In this document: positions 26,614 through 34,546 of the stretch, piece after piece | Layout: each line of letters starts with the position of its first letter | Position numbering within the stretch: the stretch's first letter is position 1 | DNA from: Litoreibacter ponti | GTDB taxonomy: Bacteria > Pseudomonadota > Alphaproteobacteria > Rhodobacterales > Rhodobacteraceae | Length of the DNA stretch: 64,000 bases | Direction: 5' to 3' | NCBI RefSeq assembly: GCF_003054285.1 | Contig: NZ_QBKS01000001.1 | Span: 310,001 to 374,000 of the forward strand | The notes under the pieces: model-generated | The model's input: the letters and a program-made list of their open reading frames with translations, nothing else | Told to the model about the DNA's origin: nothing | Databases searched by the model: none | Made by a program: the position numbers and the translations under genes

Positions 26614-27072
26614 ATGACCACCGCAGCCCTTCTGAAACGCTACGCAATCGTGGCCGCGATCACCTTGGTGGCGCTTTTGATCCTCGCCATCGTGCTGGAG
26701 AGCTATTTCGGCCTCGAGATCGGCAGCGGCGGCTCCATCGTCGGCGCGCTCGTGCCCGCGCTCGATGCGGGGCAGAACTACGCGCGCCAGACCAAATCAA
26801 AGCCCGAGAGCGGCTACATGTGGAAGATGGCCGCGCTCTTCGTGCCAATCAATGCCGCGATTGGGGCCGTGCTGTTCCTGCTCATCGCCGCCGTGTTCGG
26901 TGGCCTTGGCGATATCGCGGCCGTGTTTGCCGAGCTTGGCTTCGGCATCACGCTGGTGATCGTCGCGGTGATGTTCGTGATCTACTGGCTGGCGGGGCGC
27001 TTCTTCATGGGGTTCGGCGCGAAGAATGAGCTGAAGCTGCAGGAAAAGCTCGCCGCGAAGAAGGGCGAGTAG
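26614..27072 (+). CDS. Small multi-pass membrane protein (possibly ABZJ_00895 family)
   Basis: The 152-residue protein has four hydrophobic segments (about residues 10-28, 35-50, 75-100 and 105-130) and a Lys-rich cytoplasmic tail. The pattern of length and helices resembles the ABZJ_00895 family of uncharacterised proteins, but this is tentative. The ATG is preceded by GAGGGAGACACC. It stands alone between a tRNA and purM. Confidence 0.7.
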   Translation: MTTAALLKRYAIVAAITLVALLILAIVLESYFGLEIGSGGSIVGALVPALDAGQNYARQTKSKPESGYMWKMAALFVPINAAIGAVLFLLIAAVFGGLGDIAAVFAELGFGITLVIVAVMFVIYWLAGRFFMGFGAKNELKLQEKLAAKKGE

Positions 27073-27144
27073 AGCAGGGCCATGGACAGGCGCGCGCGGG
27101 CTTGCTAGGTCGGCGCAACCCTCACCTGCTGCCGGAACCCCGCC

Positions 27145-28194
27145 ATGACTGACACGCCCAAACACGGTCTCACCTATGCCGAGGCGGGGGTCGATATCGA
27201 CGCCGGCAACGCGCTGATCGACCGGATCAAGCCTGCCGCCGCCCGCACCAAACGCTCCGGCGTGATGGAAGGTCTGGGCGGCTTCGGCGCGCTGTTCGAC
27301 CTGAAAGACGCAGGCTATGCCGACCCGATCCTCGTGGCCGCCACCGACGGGGTGGGCACCAAGCTGCGCATCGCCATCGACACCGGGCATTATGACACGA
27401 TCGGCGTCGATCTGGTGGCCATGTGCGTCAACGATCTGGTGTGCCAAGGCGCCGAGCCCTTGATGTTTCTCGACTATTTCGCCACCGGCAAGCTGGACCT
27501 CGACGCGGCTACCGCGATCATCAACGGCATCGCCGCGGGCTGCGAGGCATCGGGCTGCGCGCTGATCGGCGGCGAGACCGCCGAGATGCCGGGCATGTAT
27601 GCGCAAGGCGATTTCGACCTCGCAGGCTTTGCCGTGGGCGCGATGGAGCGCGGCTGCGGGCTGCCCACGGGCGTCAAGGCGGGCGACGTGCTGCTGGGTC
27701 TGGCCTCCGACGGGGTGCATTCCAACGGCTATTCGCTTGTGCGCAAGGTTGTCGAGCAGTCGGGCCTTGGCTGGGACGCCGACGCGCCCTTCGCCGAAGA
27801 CTCGCTGGGCCAGGCGCTGCTGACGCCTACTCGGCTTTACGTCAAATCGGCGTTGGCCGCGGTGCATCAGGGCGGCGTGCATGCGCTGGCCCATATCACC
27901 GGCGGCGGGCTGACCGAGAACCTGCCGCGGGTCCTGCCCGAAGGTCTTGGGGCCGAGATCGACTTGGGCACATGGGAGCTGCCGGGGGTCTTCTCGTGGA
28001 TGGCGTCAAGCGCCGGCATCGCCGAGGCAGAGATGCTCAAGACCTTCAATTCTGGCATCGGCATGGTGCTCGTTGTCGACGCCCACGCCGCTGAGGCCAC
28101 GACCATGATCCTGCAGGACCATGGCGAGACGGTCTTCCGCATCGGTGCCATCACCCCGGGCGAGGGCGTGCGCTACTCCGGCAAGCTGCTTTGA
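27145..28194 (+). CDS. purM: Phosphoribosylformylglycinamidine cyclo-ligase
   Basis: PurM closes the imidazole ring to make aminoimidazole ribonucleotide, step five of purine synthesis. The 349-residue protein has the PurM ATP-binding fold with AATDGVGTKLRIA, GIDLVAMCVND-type and GGETAEMPGMY motifs, and the C-terminal HITGGGLTENLPR. Length and order fit the family. It is coupled to purN, whose start overlaps its stop. Confidence 0.97.
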   Translation: MTDTPKHGLTYAEAGVDIDAGNALIDRIKPAAARTKRSGVMEGLGGFGALFDLKDAGYADPILVAATDGVGTKLRIAIDTGHYDTIGVDLVAMCVNDLVCQGAEPLMFLDYFATGKLDLDAATAIINGIAAGCEASGCALIGGETAEMPGMYAQGDFDLAGFAVGAMERGCGLPTGVKAGDVLLGLASDGVHSNGYSLVRKVVEQSGLGWDADAPFAEDSLGQALLTPTRLYVKSALAAVHQGGVHALAHITGGGLTENLPRVLPEGLGAEIDLGTWELPGVFSWMASSAGIAEAEMLKTFNSGIGMVLVVDAHAAEATTMILQDHGETVFRIGAITPGEGVRYSGKLL

Positions 28195-28781
28195 AGAAAG
28201 TCGCCATTCTGGTCTCCGGCGGCGGCTCGAACATGGTGGCGCTGTGCGAGAGCATGGTGGGTGATCACCCGGCGCGGCCCGTGCTGGTGGCCTCGAACGA
28301 CCCGGGCGCCAAGGGGCTGGATCGCGCCGCGGCGATGGGCATCAAGACCGGCGCGGTGGATCACAAGCCCTTCAAAGGCGACCGGGCCGCGTTCGAGGCG
28401 GAGCTGGTCAAGCTGATCGACGCCGAAAGCCCCGACATCGTGTGCCTTGCGGGCTTCATGCGCGTGCTGACCCCGGGCTTCGTGAACCGATACGCCGGGC
28501 GGATGCTCAATATCCACCCGTCGCTCTTGCCGAAATACAAGGGCCTCAACACCCATGCCCGCGCGCTGGAGGCGGGCGACCGCGAGGCCGGGTGCTCCGT
28601 CCATATCGTCACGCCGGAGCTTGATGATGGCCCAATCCTGGGCCAGGCGCGCGTTGCCGTGGCGGAGGGCGAGACGCCGGAGAGTTTGGCTGCCAAGGTG
28701 CTGACCCAGGAACACCGGCTCTACCCGGCGGTGCTGCGCCGCTTCGCCCAAGGCACGCCGGGGATGCTGGTTCTGGACTGA
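28191..28781 (+). CDS. purN: Phosphoribosylglycinamide formyltransferase
   Basis: PurN adds the formyl group of 10-formyltetrahydrofolate to GAR, step three of purine synthesis. The 196-residue protein shows VAILVSGGGSNM at the N-terminus, the catalytic region MLNIHPSLLPKYKGLNTHA and DDGPILGQARV. Translation appears to start at TTG 28191, which overlaps the purM TGA as TTGA; no ATG is available near the conserved N-terminus. Confidence 0.95.
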   Translation: MKKVAILVSGGGSNMVALCESMVGDHPARPVLVASNDPGAKGLDRAAAMGIKTGAVDHKPFKGDRAAFEAELVKLIDAESPDIVCLAGFMRVLTPGFVNRYAGRMLNIHPSLLPKYKGLNTHARALEAGDREAGCSVHIVTPELDDGPILGQARVAVAEGETPESLAAKVLTQEHRLYPAVLRRFAQGTPGMLVLD

Positions 28782-28817
28782 TTACTTCCCTTTCGCGCCC
28801 AAAGCGCCTAAGACTTA

Positions 28818-28842
28818 TGGCGGCCGGAAGGGGCGGCCGCCA
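28818..28842. terminator. GC-rich hairpin between purN and rnd
   Basis: TGGCGGCC (28818-28825) and GGCCGCCA (28835-28842) form a perfect 8-bp stem around a 9-nt loop. There is no T-run after it, so it may be a weak terminator for purMN or a structure in the rnd leader. Confidence 0.45.
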
Positions 28843-28874
28843 AGAAAAGCAACAACAAAGAATACCCGACCTCT

Positions 28875-30047
28875 ATGCCATCAAACATCATCACGATCAC
28901 CACCACCGAAGCGCTGGCCGCCTTCTGTGAGCGGGCCCGAGAACACCCATACGTCACCGTCGACACCGAGTTCCTGCGCGAGCGGACGTACTATGCCAAG
29001 CTCTGCCTGATCCAGCTTGCGGTGCCGGGCGACGACCGCAACGACGCGGTGCTCGTCGACCCGATCGAAGGGTCCGAGATGTCGCTGGAGCCGCTCTATG
29101 ACCTGTTCCGGGACGACAGCGTGGTGAAGGTCTTCCACGCCGCCCGTCAGGATCTGGAGATCTTCTTCGTCGAGGGCGGGGTCATCCCCGCGCCGCTTTT
29201 TGACACGCAAGTCGCCGCCATGGTGTGCGATTTCGGCGAGCAGGTCGGCTACGAGACGCTGGTGCGCAAGATCGCGAAGGCCTCCGTCGACAAGTCGTCG
29301 CGCTTCACGGACTGGTCCCGCCGCCCGCTGTCAGACGCGCAAAAGCTTTACGCGCTCGCCGATGTGACCCATCTGCGCGACATCTACGAATACCTCTCCA
29401 AACGGCTGGAGCGCACCGGTCGCAAGCCATGGGTCGAAGAAGAGATGGCGGTGCTGCGCGCGCCGGAGACCTACAAGGTCGATCCCGATCACGCGTGGAA
29501 GCGCGTGAAGGTGCGCACCAATGCGCCGAAATTCCTCGCCCTCGTGCGCGAGCTGGCCCGGTTCCGCGAGGCCCATGCGCAAGAGCGCAATATCCCGCGC
29601 AACCGGGTGTTCAAGGACGACGCGCTGCTTGAGCTGGCCTCGACCAAGCCGAAGTCAGAGCGTGATCTGGGCAAGTCCCGCCTGCTTTTGCGCGAGGCGC
29701 GCAAGGGCGCGATTGCCGAAGGTATCCTGAAGGCGGTCGATGCGGGTCTCAATTGCCCGCCGGAGGACATGCCGCAGGTGCCGCCCGCCCGCGACCGCTC
29801 CGCCATGAACACGGCGCTGGCCGATCTGCTGCGGGTGATGCTGAAGGCCAAGGCCGAAGAGGTCGGCATTGCGCAAAAGCTCATCGCCACGGCGTCCGAT
29901 CTGGACGACATCGCGCTTGGTCAGCGCGATGGGTTGGCGTTGCAAGGCTGGCGCGGTGAGGTGTTCGGCCACGACGCGCTGCGGCTTTGCGATGGGAAGC
30001 TCGCGCTGTCCTGCGACGGCAACGCCGTCAAAATCATCGAGATTTAG
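28875..30047 (+). CDS. rnd: Ribonuclease D
   Basis: RNase D trims the 3' ends of tRNA precursors. The 390-residue protein has the DEDD exonuclease core (VTVDTEFLRERTYY, VFHAARQDLEIFF, then LYALADVTHLRDIY) in the first 190 residues, followed by HRDC-type helical regions (RFREAHAQERNIPRNRVFKD near 235). Length and motif order match RNase D. The ribosome site is weak. Its stop shares the four bases TTAG with the stop of the convergent lipoprotein gene. Confidence 0.95.
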   Translation: MPSNIITITTTEALAAFCERAREHPYVTVDTEFLRERTYYAKLCLIQLAVPGDDRNDAVLVDPIEGSEMSLEPLYDLFRDDSVVKVFHAARQDLEIFFVEGGVIPAPLFDTQVAAMVCDFGEQVGYETLVRKIAKASVDKSSRFTDWSRRPLSDAQKLYALADVTHLRDIYEYLSKRLERTGRKPWVEEEMAVLRAPETYKVDPDHAWKRVKVRTNAPKFLALVRELARFREAHAQERNIPRNRVFKDDALLELASTKPKSERDLGKSRLLLREARKGAIAEGILKAVDAGLNCPPEDMPQVPPARDRSAMNTALADLLRVMLKAKAEEVGIAQKLIATASDLDDIALGQRDGLALQGWRGEVFGHDALRLCDGKLALSCDGNAVKIIEI

Positions 30048-30502
30048 CGGCGCACCGCGCGGCGGTTGCTCTGCCCGATCACCGTGATCGTGCGCACCGT
30101 GGCAAGCCTGCGGTTCGACACCGCAGCGCCCGCGATGATCTCGCGCGATTGCACCGTGCCCTGGCGCGTGCGCACCGGCGGTGGGGCTACGCGGAACTCA
30201 TAGGTCAGGGTCGTCGGGTCCTCGATATCGACCTCGACCAGCTCCGCGTCCCAAAAGCCCTGTACCGGCGGCAGGCCCACGGTGCGAATGATTGCGCCCT
30301 CTGGCGTCGGGTCCACCTGCAACGAGGTCACCTGGGCCACGAACTGGCGCGGGTCGTTGATGAAGCGCTCGTCGACAACCTCGGCCTGTTCGTCGCGGTC
30401 GCGCCCGAACCAATTGAACGGGTTCAGCCGCGAGTCTGCCACGCGCCCGCAGGCGGTCACGGTCAGACAAAGCGCCAAAATGGCCAAAACGCTGCGTGTC
30501 AT
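30044..30502 (-). CDS. Lipoprotein of unknown function
   Basis: The 152-residue product has a lipoprotein signal with lipobox LTVTACG (Cys at residue 18), so it is likely an outer- or inner-membrane lipoprotein. The mature part begins with an Arg/Asn-rich segment (NPFNWFGRDRDEQ) and ends in a basic beta-type domain. I do not recognise a function. The ATG at 30502 starts the lipoprotein signal; a longer frame exists but lacks one. Confidence 0.78.
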   Translation of the reverse strand: MTRSVLAILALCLTVTACGRVADSRLNPFNWFGRDRDEQAEVVDERFINDPRQFVAQVTSLQVDPTPEGAIIRTVGLPPVQGFWDAELVEVDIEDPTTLTYEFRVAPPPVRTRQGTVQSREIIAGAAVSNRRLATVRTITVIGQSNRRAVRR

Positions 30503-30636
30503 ATCTGGAAAACCCCTGCGTGCCCCTGCTTTTCTTCCTGAGTAGCGCAAGCCAGCCCGCTTGAAAAGTGGCCGCGGCTCTGGACGCGAGGGGCGGGGGG
30601 GATTAGGTGACGGATCAGAGCAGGAGACAGCACGCC

Positions 30637-31044
30637 ATGGCGCAGGAAAGCTTTGAAGAGATTGTCGAAACCTTCGAGTTTCTCGACGACTGGGAGGACC
30701 GCTACCGCCATGTCATCGACATGGGCAAGGCGATGGACCCGCTCGACGACGCGTTGAAAGTGCCGGCCACCAAGGTGGATGGCTGTGCGAGCCAGGTCTG
30801 GCTGCACCCCAAGATCGAGGATGGCGTCTTCACGTTTGAAGGCGAAAGCGACGCGATGATCGTGCGCGGGCTGATCGCGGTGCTCAAGGGGCTCTATTCC
30901 GGTCTGCCCGTGGCCGAGGTCGGCCGCGTCGATGCTGTGGCCGAGCTTGGCCGTCTGGGCCTGAACGAGCATCTCTCGGCCCAACGCTCCAACGGCGTGC
31001 GCGCCATGGTCGACCGCATTCGCACCGTCGCCGCGAGCGCGTAA
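30637..31044 (+). CDS. sufE: SufE family cysteine desulfuration protein
   Basis: SufE accepts sulfur from a SufS-type desulfurase for Fe-S cluster assembly. The 135-residue protein has the family Cys in KVDGCASQVWL (C50), preceded by DDWEDRYRHVIDMGK and followed by IVRGLIAVLKGLYSG. The ATG at 30637 with AGGAG upstream matches family starts better than the frame beginning at 30607. The suf operon itself is not here, so this is a stand-alone sufE. Two perfect hairpins follow the stop. Confidence 0.93.
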   Translation: MAQESFEEIVETFEFLDDWEDRYRHVIDMGKAMDPLDDALKVPATKVDGCASQVWLHPKIEDGVFTFEGESDAMIVRGLIAVLKGLYSGLPVAEVGRVDAVAELGRLGLNEHLSAQRSNGVRAMVDRIRTVAASA

Positions 31045-31067
31045 CCAAAGTCTTCTGAAGACTTTGG
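31045..31067. terminator. Tandem hairpin 1 after sufE
   Basis: CCAAAGTCTTC and GAAGACTTTGG pair as an 11-bp arm around one base, starting at the base after the sufE stop. In RNA the loop would open to at least three bases. It is symmetrical, so it could act for both sufE and the convergent DUF1638 gene. Confidence 0.65.
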
Positions 31068-31068
31068 G

Positions 31069-31091
31069 CCAAACTTTTCTCAAAAGTTTGG
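31069..31091. terminator. Tandem hairpin 2 before DUF1638 stop
   Basis: CCAAACTTTT-CTC-AAAAGTTTGG is a perfect 10-bp stem with a 3-nt loop. It abuts the stop of the minus-strand DUF1638 gene (31092) and is one base from hairpin 1. Both share CCAAA and TTTGG ends, so this is probably a bidirectional termination or 3'-end element. Confidence 0.65.
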
Positions 31092-31721
31092 CTAGCTCTG
31101 AGCGGCAAGCGCGGTTTCCAGATCCCCGTAGCCGGTAAAACGGTACTCGTAGTCGAGCCCAAGTGCGCGGGCGCAGTCCCGCGCTTTGGCCTCGAGCGCC
31201 GGGTCGCAGGTCTGCGCCTGGTAGACCAGCTTTTCGTAATGCGCGAAATACATGTCGCGCAGCTCTGGATGCCGGTCGAGCCCCAGGGGCTTGGTGACGA
31301 ACGCATCAAACTGGCGCACCAGAAAATCCGTGAGGTAAAACGCGGTGAACTCGTCGCGCGCGGCGAAGGCCGCGTTGCCCTCGAAGAAGCTGTAGCAATG
31401 CGGGCCTTCGACCATCTCGACCCCCATCTCGTCGCAGGCGGCTTTGAGCAGCCCGCCGGTGCCGCAATCGGCATAGACCACGAAGATCGTCTGGTAGGTC
31501 TCGCGATGCTTCTCCACCGCCTCCCGCACGGCAGGCACGATCTTGTCAGGCGTGTTGTGCAGGATCGCGGGCAGGCAGGCGAGCGTCATGTGGTCCCAGC
31601 CATTCGCGTCCTTGAGCGCCAAAATCTCGCGCGCCAAGGCCCCGCAGGCCAGCAGCAGAACCCGACCGGGCCCATTAGGGACGAGCCCAGCATCGCGCAG
31701 GGTGGCGTCGTCAGGGATCAT
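31092..31721 (-). CDS. DUF1638 domain protein
   Basis: The 209-residue protein shows the DUF1638 pattern, including RVLLLACGALAREILAL, PDKIVPAVRE, IFVVYADCGTGG and the conserved HCYSFFEG. These proteins occur near corrinoid methyltransferases in several bacteria, and a corrinoid protein gene lies about 900 bp away on the same strand; the biochemical role is unknown. Three conserved Cys and His residues could bind a metal. Its start overlaps the small membrane gene by 11 bases. Confidence 0.88.
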   Translation of the reverse strand: MIPDDATLRDAGLVPNGPGRVLLLACGALAREILALKDANGWDHMTLACLPAILHNTPDKIVPAVREAVEKHRETYQTIFVVYADCGTGGLLKAACDEMGVEMVEGPHCYSFFEGNAAFAARDEFTAFYLTDFLVRQFDAFVTKPLGLDRHPELRDMYFAHYEKLVYQAQTCDPALEAKARDCARALGLDYEYRFTGYGDLETALAAQS

Positions 31722-31902
31722 CCCGCTCGAGCCTTTTGTGCAGCCCGCGGATCACCAGCCCCGCCAGCATCGCAACCGGCAGCAGCACCGGGATCAGTTG
31801 GCCCGCTTGGCCCTGGGGCTGCATCTGGGCGAACAGGAACACGGTGACCCCCGCGGCGGTGATGACATAGGCCAGGATCAGGGCAAGGCGGGTGAACGGC
31901 AT
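31711..31902 (-). CDS. Small two-helix membrane protein
   Basis: The 63-residue product has two hydrophobic helices (LALILAYVITAAGVTVFLF and LIPVLLPVAMLAGLVI) and a charged tail. It overlaps the start of the DUF1638 gene by 11 bases on the same strand, which suggests coupled translation. The ATG has GGAGAG upstream on the minus strand. No family is recognised. Confidence 0.65.
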   Translation of the reverse strand: MPFTRLALILAYVITAAGVTVFLFAQMQPQGQAGQLIPVLLPVAMLAGLVIRGLHKRLERDDP

Positions 31903-31920
31903 GGTGGCTCTCCTTTGCCC

Positions 31921-32532
31921 CTATATATGCAAAGCGATGGCTTTTTCGACCGCGGGCCGGGCCTCCATCGCGCCCATATGCGCGCGCAGCGTGGGGAAGG
32001 GGGCCAGATCGACCCCGTCGCCCTCCAGCCAGCGGGCGATAGTGTAGAGGTAAATGTCCGCCGTCGAATACTGCGCGCCGAGCACCCATGGTCCGCGCAG
32101 GTAGTCGCGCTCGATCAGCGCGGCATTGTCGGTCATGTTCTCCGTCACCTTCGCCTGCATCGCCTTATGCGCCGCCGGATCATCCGCCCAGCGGCTGCCG
32201 CGCATCTTGTGGGCGTGGTTCACATGCATGGTCGCGGCGAGAAACAGGTGCAGCTCCGCCACCTTGGCACGGGCCCACATGTCGCCCGGCATCAAGCCAG
32301 CCTCCGGCGCCATCTCGGCGATCAGCCCCAACATGGCGGAGGTCTCGGTCAGGATGCCGTGATCCGTCTCCAGCGCGGGCACACGGCCCTTCGGGTTGAT
32401 CGCCAGATAAGCCTCCGTTCGCTGCTCGCCCGTGGCGAAGTCCACCCAGACCAGATCAAATGCAAGCCCGCTTTCCTCAAGCGCGATATGCGCTGCCAGC
32501 GCGATGGTGCCTTTGGCAAGATGCAGGCGCAT
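31921..32532 (-). CDS. Glutathione S-transferase family protein
   Basis: The 203-residue protein has an N-terminal thioredoxin-like GST domain (INPKGRVPALETDHGILTETSAML, residues 45-70) and a C-terminal helical domain (SSTADIYLY-type segment near 165). It resembles beta/theta GSTs. The substrate is unknown. It lies between the corrinoid protein gene and the small membrane/DUF1638 pair, on the same strand. Confidence 0.88.
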   Translation of the reverse strand: MRLHLAKGTIALAAHIALEESGLAFDLVWVDFATGEQRTEAYLAINPKGRVPALETDHGILTETSAMLGLIAEMAPEAGLMPGDMWARAKVAELHLFLAATMHVNHAHKMRGSRWADDPAAHKAMQAKVTENMTDNAALIERDYLRGPWVLGAQYSTADIYLYTIARWLEGDGVDLAPFPTLRAHMGAMEARPAVEKAIALHI

Positions 32533-32606
32533 GGGACGATCCCTCCAATTGAAAACGGGCCCACTCTGGGGCCCGCATCCGTCGATATCAAGCGGCGATC
32601 AGGCGA

Positions 32607-33311
32607 TCAGCCTGCGGCCAGCTGGTTATGCTTGCGGGCCATGAACTCTTTCGCGGTCTCTACCGCCACGGCCGCGTCGCGACAATAGGCGTCGGCGCCG
32701 ATGGCTTTGCCGAACTCTTCGTTCAGCGGTGCACCGCCCACCAGCACGGTGTAGTCGTCCCGGATGCCCTTCTCGACCATCGTGTCGATCACCACCTTCA
32801 TGTAGGGCATCGTGGTGGTCAGCAGGGCGGACATGCCCAGGATATCCGGCTGCTCGGTCTCGAGCGCCTCGAGGTAGGCCTCGACCGCGTTGTTGATCCC
32901 AAGATCGACGATCTCGAAGCCCGCGCCCTCCATCATCATCGACACCAGGTTCTTGCCAATGTCGTGGATGTCACCCTTCACGGTGCCGATCACCATCTTG
33001 CCCATGCGCGGCGCGCCGGTCTCGGCCAGCAGCGGCTTCAGGATCGCCATGCCGCCCTTCATCGCGTTGGCCGCCAGCAGCACTTCCGGCACGAACAGGA
33101 TGCCGTCGCGGAAGTCGTTGCCGACGATGGTCATGCCGCCCACCAGCGCCTTGGTCAGCACATCATAGGGCTGCCAGCCGCGCTCCAGCAGGATGTTCGT
33201 GCCCTCTTCGACTTCCTCTTTCAGGCCGTCATAGAGGTCGTCGAACATCTGCGCGACAAGCTCTTCATCGTCGAGCTCGGAGAGGATGATATCGTCTTCT
33301 TCGTCAGACAT
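32607..33311 (-). CDS. Corrinoid (B12-binding) protein of a split methionine synthase
   Basis: The 234-residue protein has a B12-binding cap domain (about residues 20-100, QPYDVLTKALVGGM and VPEVLLAANAMKGG) and a Rossmann B12-binding domain with the base-off motif GDIHDIGK (residues 113-120, His116). It carries the methyl group between a methyl donor site and an acceptor enzyme. Rhodobacteraceae such as Phaeobacter are known to encode MetH activity as separate homocysteine-transferase, corrinoid and pterin-binding proteins. The homocysteine enzyme is 1.2 kb away at 34547. The acidic N-terminus (EEDDIILSELDDEEL) is normal for this group. No pterin-binding partner is in the window. Confidence 0.9.
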   Translation of the reverse strand: MSDEEDDIILSELDDEELVAQMFDDLYDGLKEEVEEGTNILLERGWQPYDVLTKALVGGMTIVGNDFRDGILFVPEVLLAANAMKGGMAILKPLLAETGAPRMGKMVIGTVKGDIHDIGKNLVSMMMEGAGFEIVDLGINNAVEAYLEALETEQPDILGMSALLTTTMPYMKVVIDTMVEKGIRDDYTVLVGGAPLNEEFGKAIGADAYCRDAAVAVETAKEFMARKHNQLAAG

Positions 33312-33432
33312 GGGCGTGGTCTCCTGGGGGCGCCGCGGCGCGTGTATTGGGGACGAGATTGGCCAAAGGGTCGCATCCCCGCGCGACAGATTGCGACACG
33401 GCAAAAGACACGACCGACTTGGGATTGTGAAT

Positions 33433-33447
33433 GTTCTTCTTATGTTC
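33433..33447 (+). promoter_or_regulatory. LexA/SOS box upstream of radical SAM gene
   Basis: GTTC-TTCTTAT-GTTC matches the alphaproteobacterial LexA target GTTC-N7-GTTC exactly. It overlaps a plausible -10 (TATGTT, 33441-33446) placed 16 bp after TTGGGA and lies 12 bp before the start codon. Repression by LexA is inferred. Confidence 0.7.
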
Positions 33448-33459
33448 TAGCCTGTGGGG

Positions 33460-34542
33460 ATGCAGCAGGGCGACTTCATCCACAGGGATCAGCGGCGGGG
33501 CAGGGCGGCGGCCAGCAACCGGACGAACCGCTTTGAATCCTTGACAAAAACCGCCATCGACGACGGCTGGGATATCGTCGAAGAGCTGCCCGTCCTGCGC
33601 ACGGAAGTGCGCGACGAGACGATCACCAGGATCATCTCGCGCAACAGCTCGCCCGATCTGGGGTTTGACCGCTCGATCAACCCCTATCGCGGCTGCGAGC
33701 ATGGCTGCATCTACTGTTTTGCGCGGCCCAGCCACGCCTATCTTGGCCTGTCGCCCGGCCTTGATTTCGAGACGCAGCTGATCGCGCGCCCCGGTGCGGC
33801 CGCCCGGCTGGAGGCGGAGCTGCGCAATCCGCGCTACCGGCCCAAGCTGATCGCCATCGGCACCAACACCGACGCCTATCAACCGATCGAGCGCGACCGC
33901 GCGATCATGCGCGAGATCCTCGAGGTGCTGTCCTCCTTTCGCCATCCCGTGGGGATCGTCACCAAGGGCGCGCTGATCGAGCGCGACATCGACATCCTGG
34001 CAGAAATGGCCTCCGCCGGGCTTGCGCGCGTCGGCGTGTCGGTGACGACGCTGGACCCCAGGATTGCGCGGGTGATGGAGCCGCGCGTGCCGTCGCCCGC
34101 CCGCCGTCTCAAGGTGATCGAGCGGCTGTCGCGCGCGGGCATCCCGGTGCGCGTCATGGCCTCGCCGATCATTCCCGGCCTCACCGACCCGGAGATCGAG
34201 GCGATCGTGCAGGCCGGGGCCGATGCGGGGGCGACGGCCGCCTCGGGCATCGGCTTGCGTCTGCCGCGCGAGGTAGCCCCGCTGTTTCGCGACTGGCTCG
34301 AGGAGCACTTCCCGATGCGCGCCGCCCGTGTCATGGCGCGGGTGCGCGAGATGCACGGGGGCAAGGATTACGACCCAAGCTTCGGCACGCGGCTCACGGG
34401 TACGGGCATCTACGCCCAGCTGCTGCGCGACCGCTTCAAGCGGGCCGCGCGCGCGGCGGGGCTTGCGGCGGACCTTGCGCCGTTGCGCTGCGACCTCTTC
34501 ACGCGGCCTGTCCGGTCGGGGGATCAAATGAGCCTCTTTTGA
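33460..34542 (+). CDS. PA0069-family radical SAM protein (SplB-like)
   Basis: The 360-residue protein belongs to COG1533 radical SAM enzymes related to spore photoproduct lyase. The Fe-S cluster motif is CEHGCIYC (C79, C83, C86), followed by FARPSHAYLG, the SAM-binding region and KLIAIGTNTDAYQPIER. The function of the family is unknown; relation to SplB suggests nucleic acid or DNA-repair chemistry. The ATG at 33460 is used; a GTG six bases earlier is also possible. It is single-gene, divergent from the corrinoid protein and preceded by a LexA-type box, which supports a DNA-damage role. Confidence 0.88.
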   Translation: MQQGDFIHRDQRRGRAAASNRTNRFESLTKTAIDDGWDIVEELPVLRTEVRDETITRIISRNSSPDLGFDRSINPYRGCEHGCIYCFARPSHAYLGLSPGLDFETQLIARPGAAARLEAELRNPRYRPKLIAIGTNTDAYQPIERDRAIMREILEVLSSFRHPVGIVTKGALIERDIDILAEMASAGLARVGVSVTTLDPRIARVMEPRVPSPARRLKVIERLSRAGIPVRVMASPIIPGLTDPEIEAIVQAGADAGATAASGIGLRLPREVAPLFRDWLEEHFPMRAARVMARVREMHGGKDYDPSFGTRLTGTGIYAQLLRDRFKRAARAAGLAADLAPLRCDLFTRPVRSGDQMSLF

Positions 34543-34546
34543 TGCC

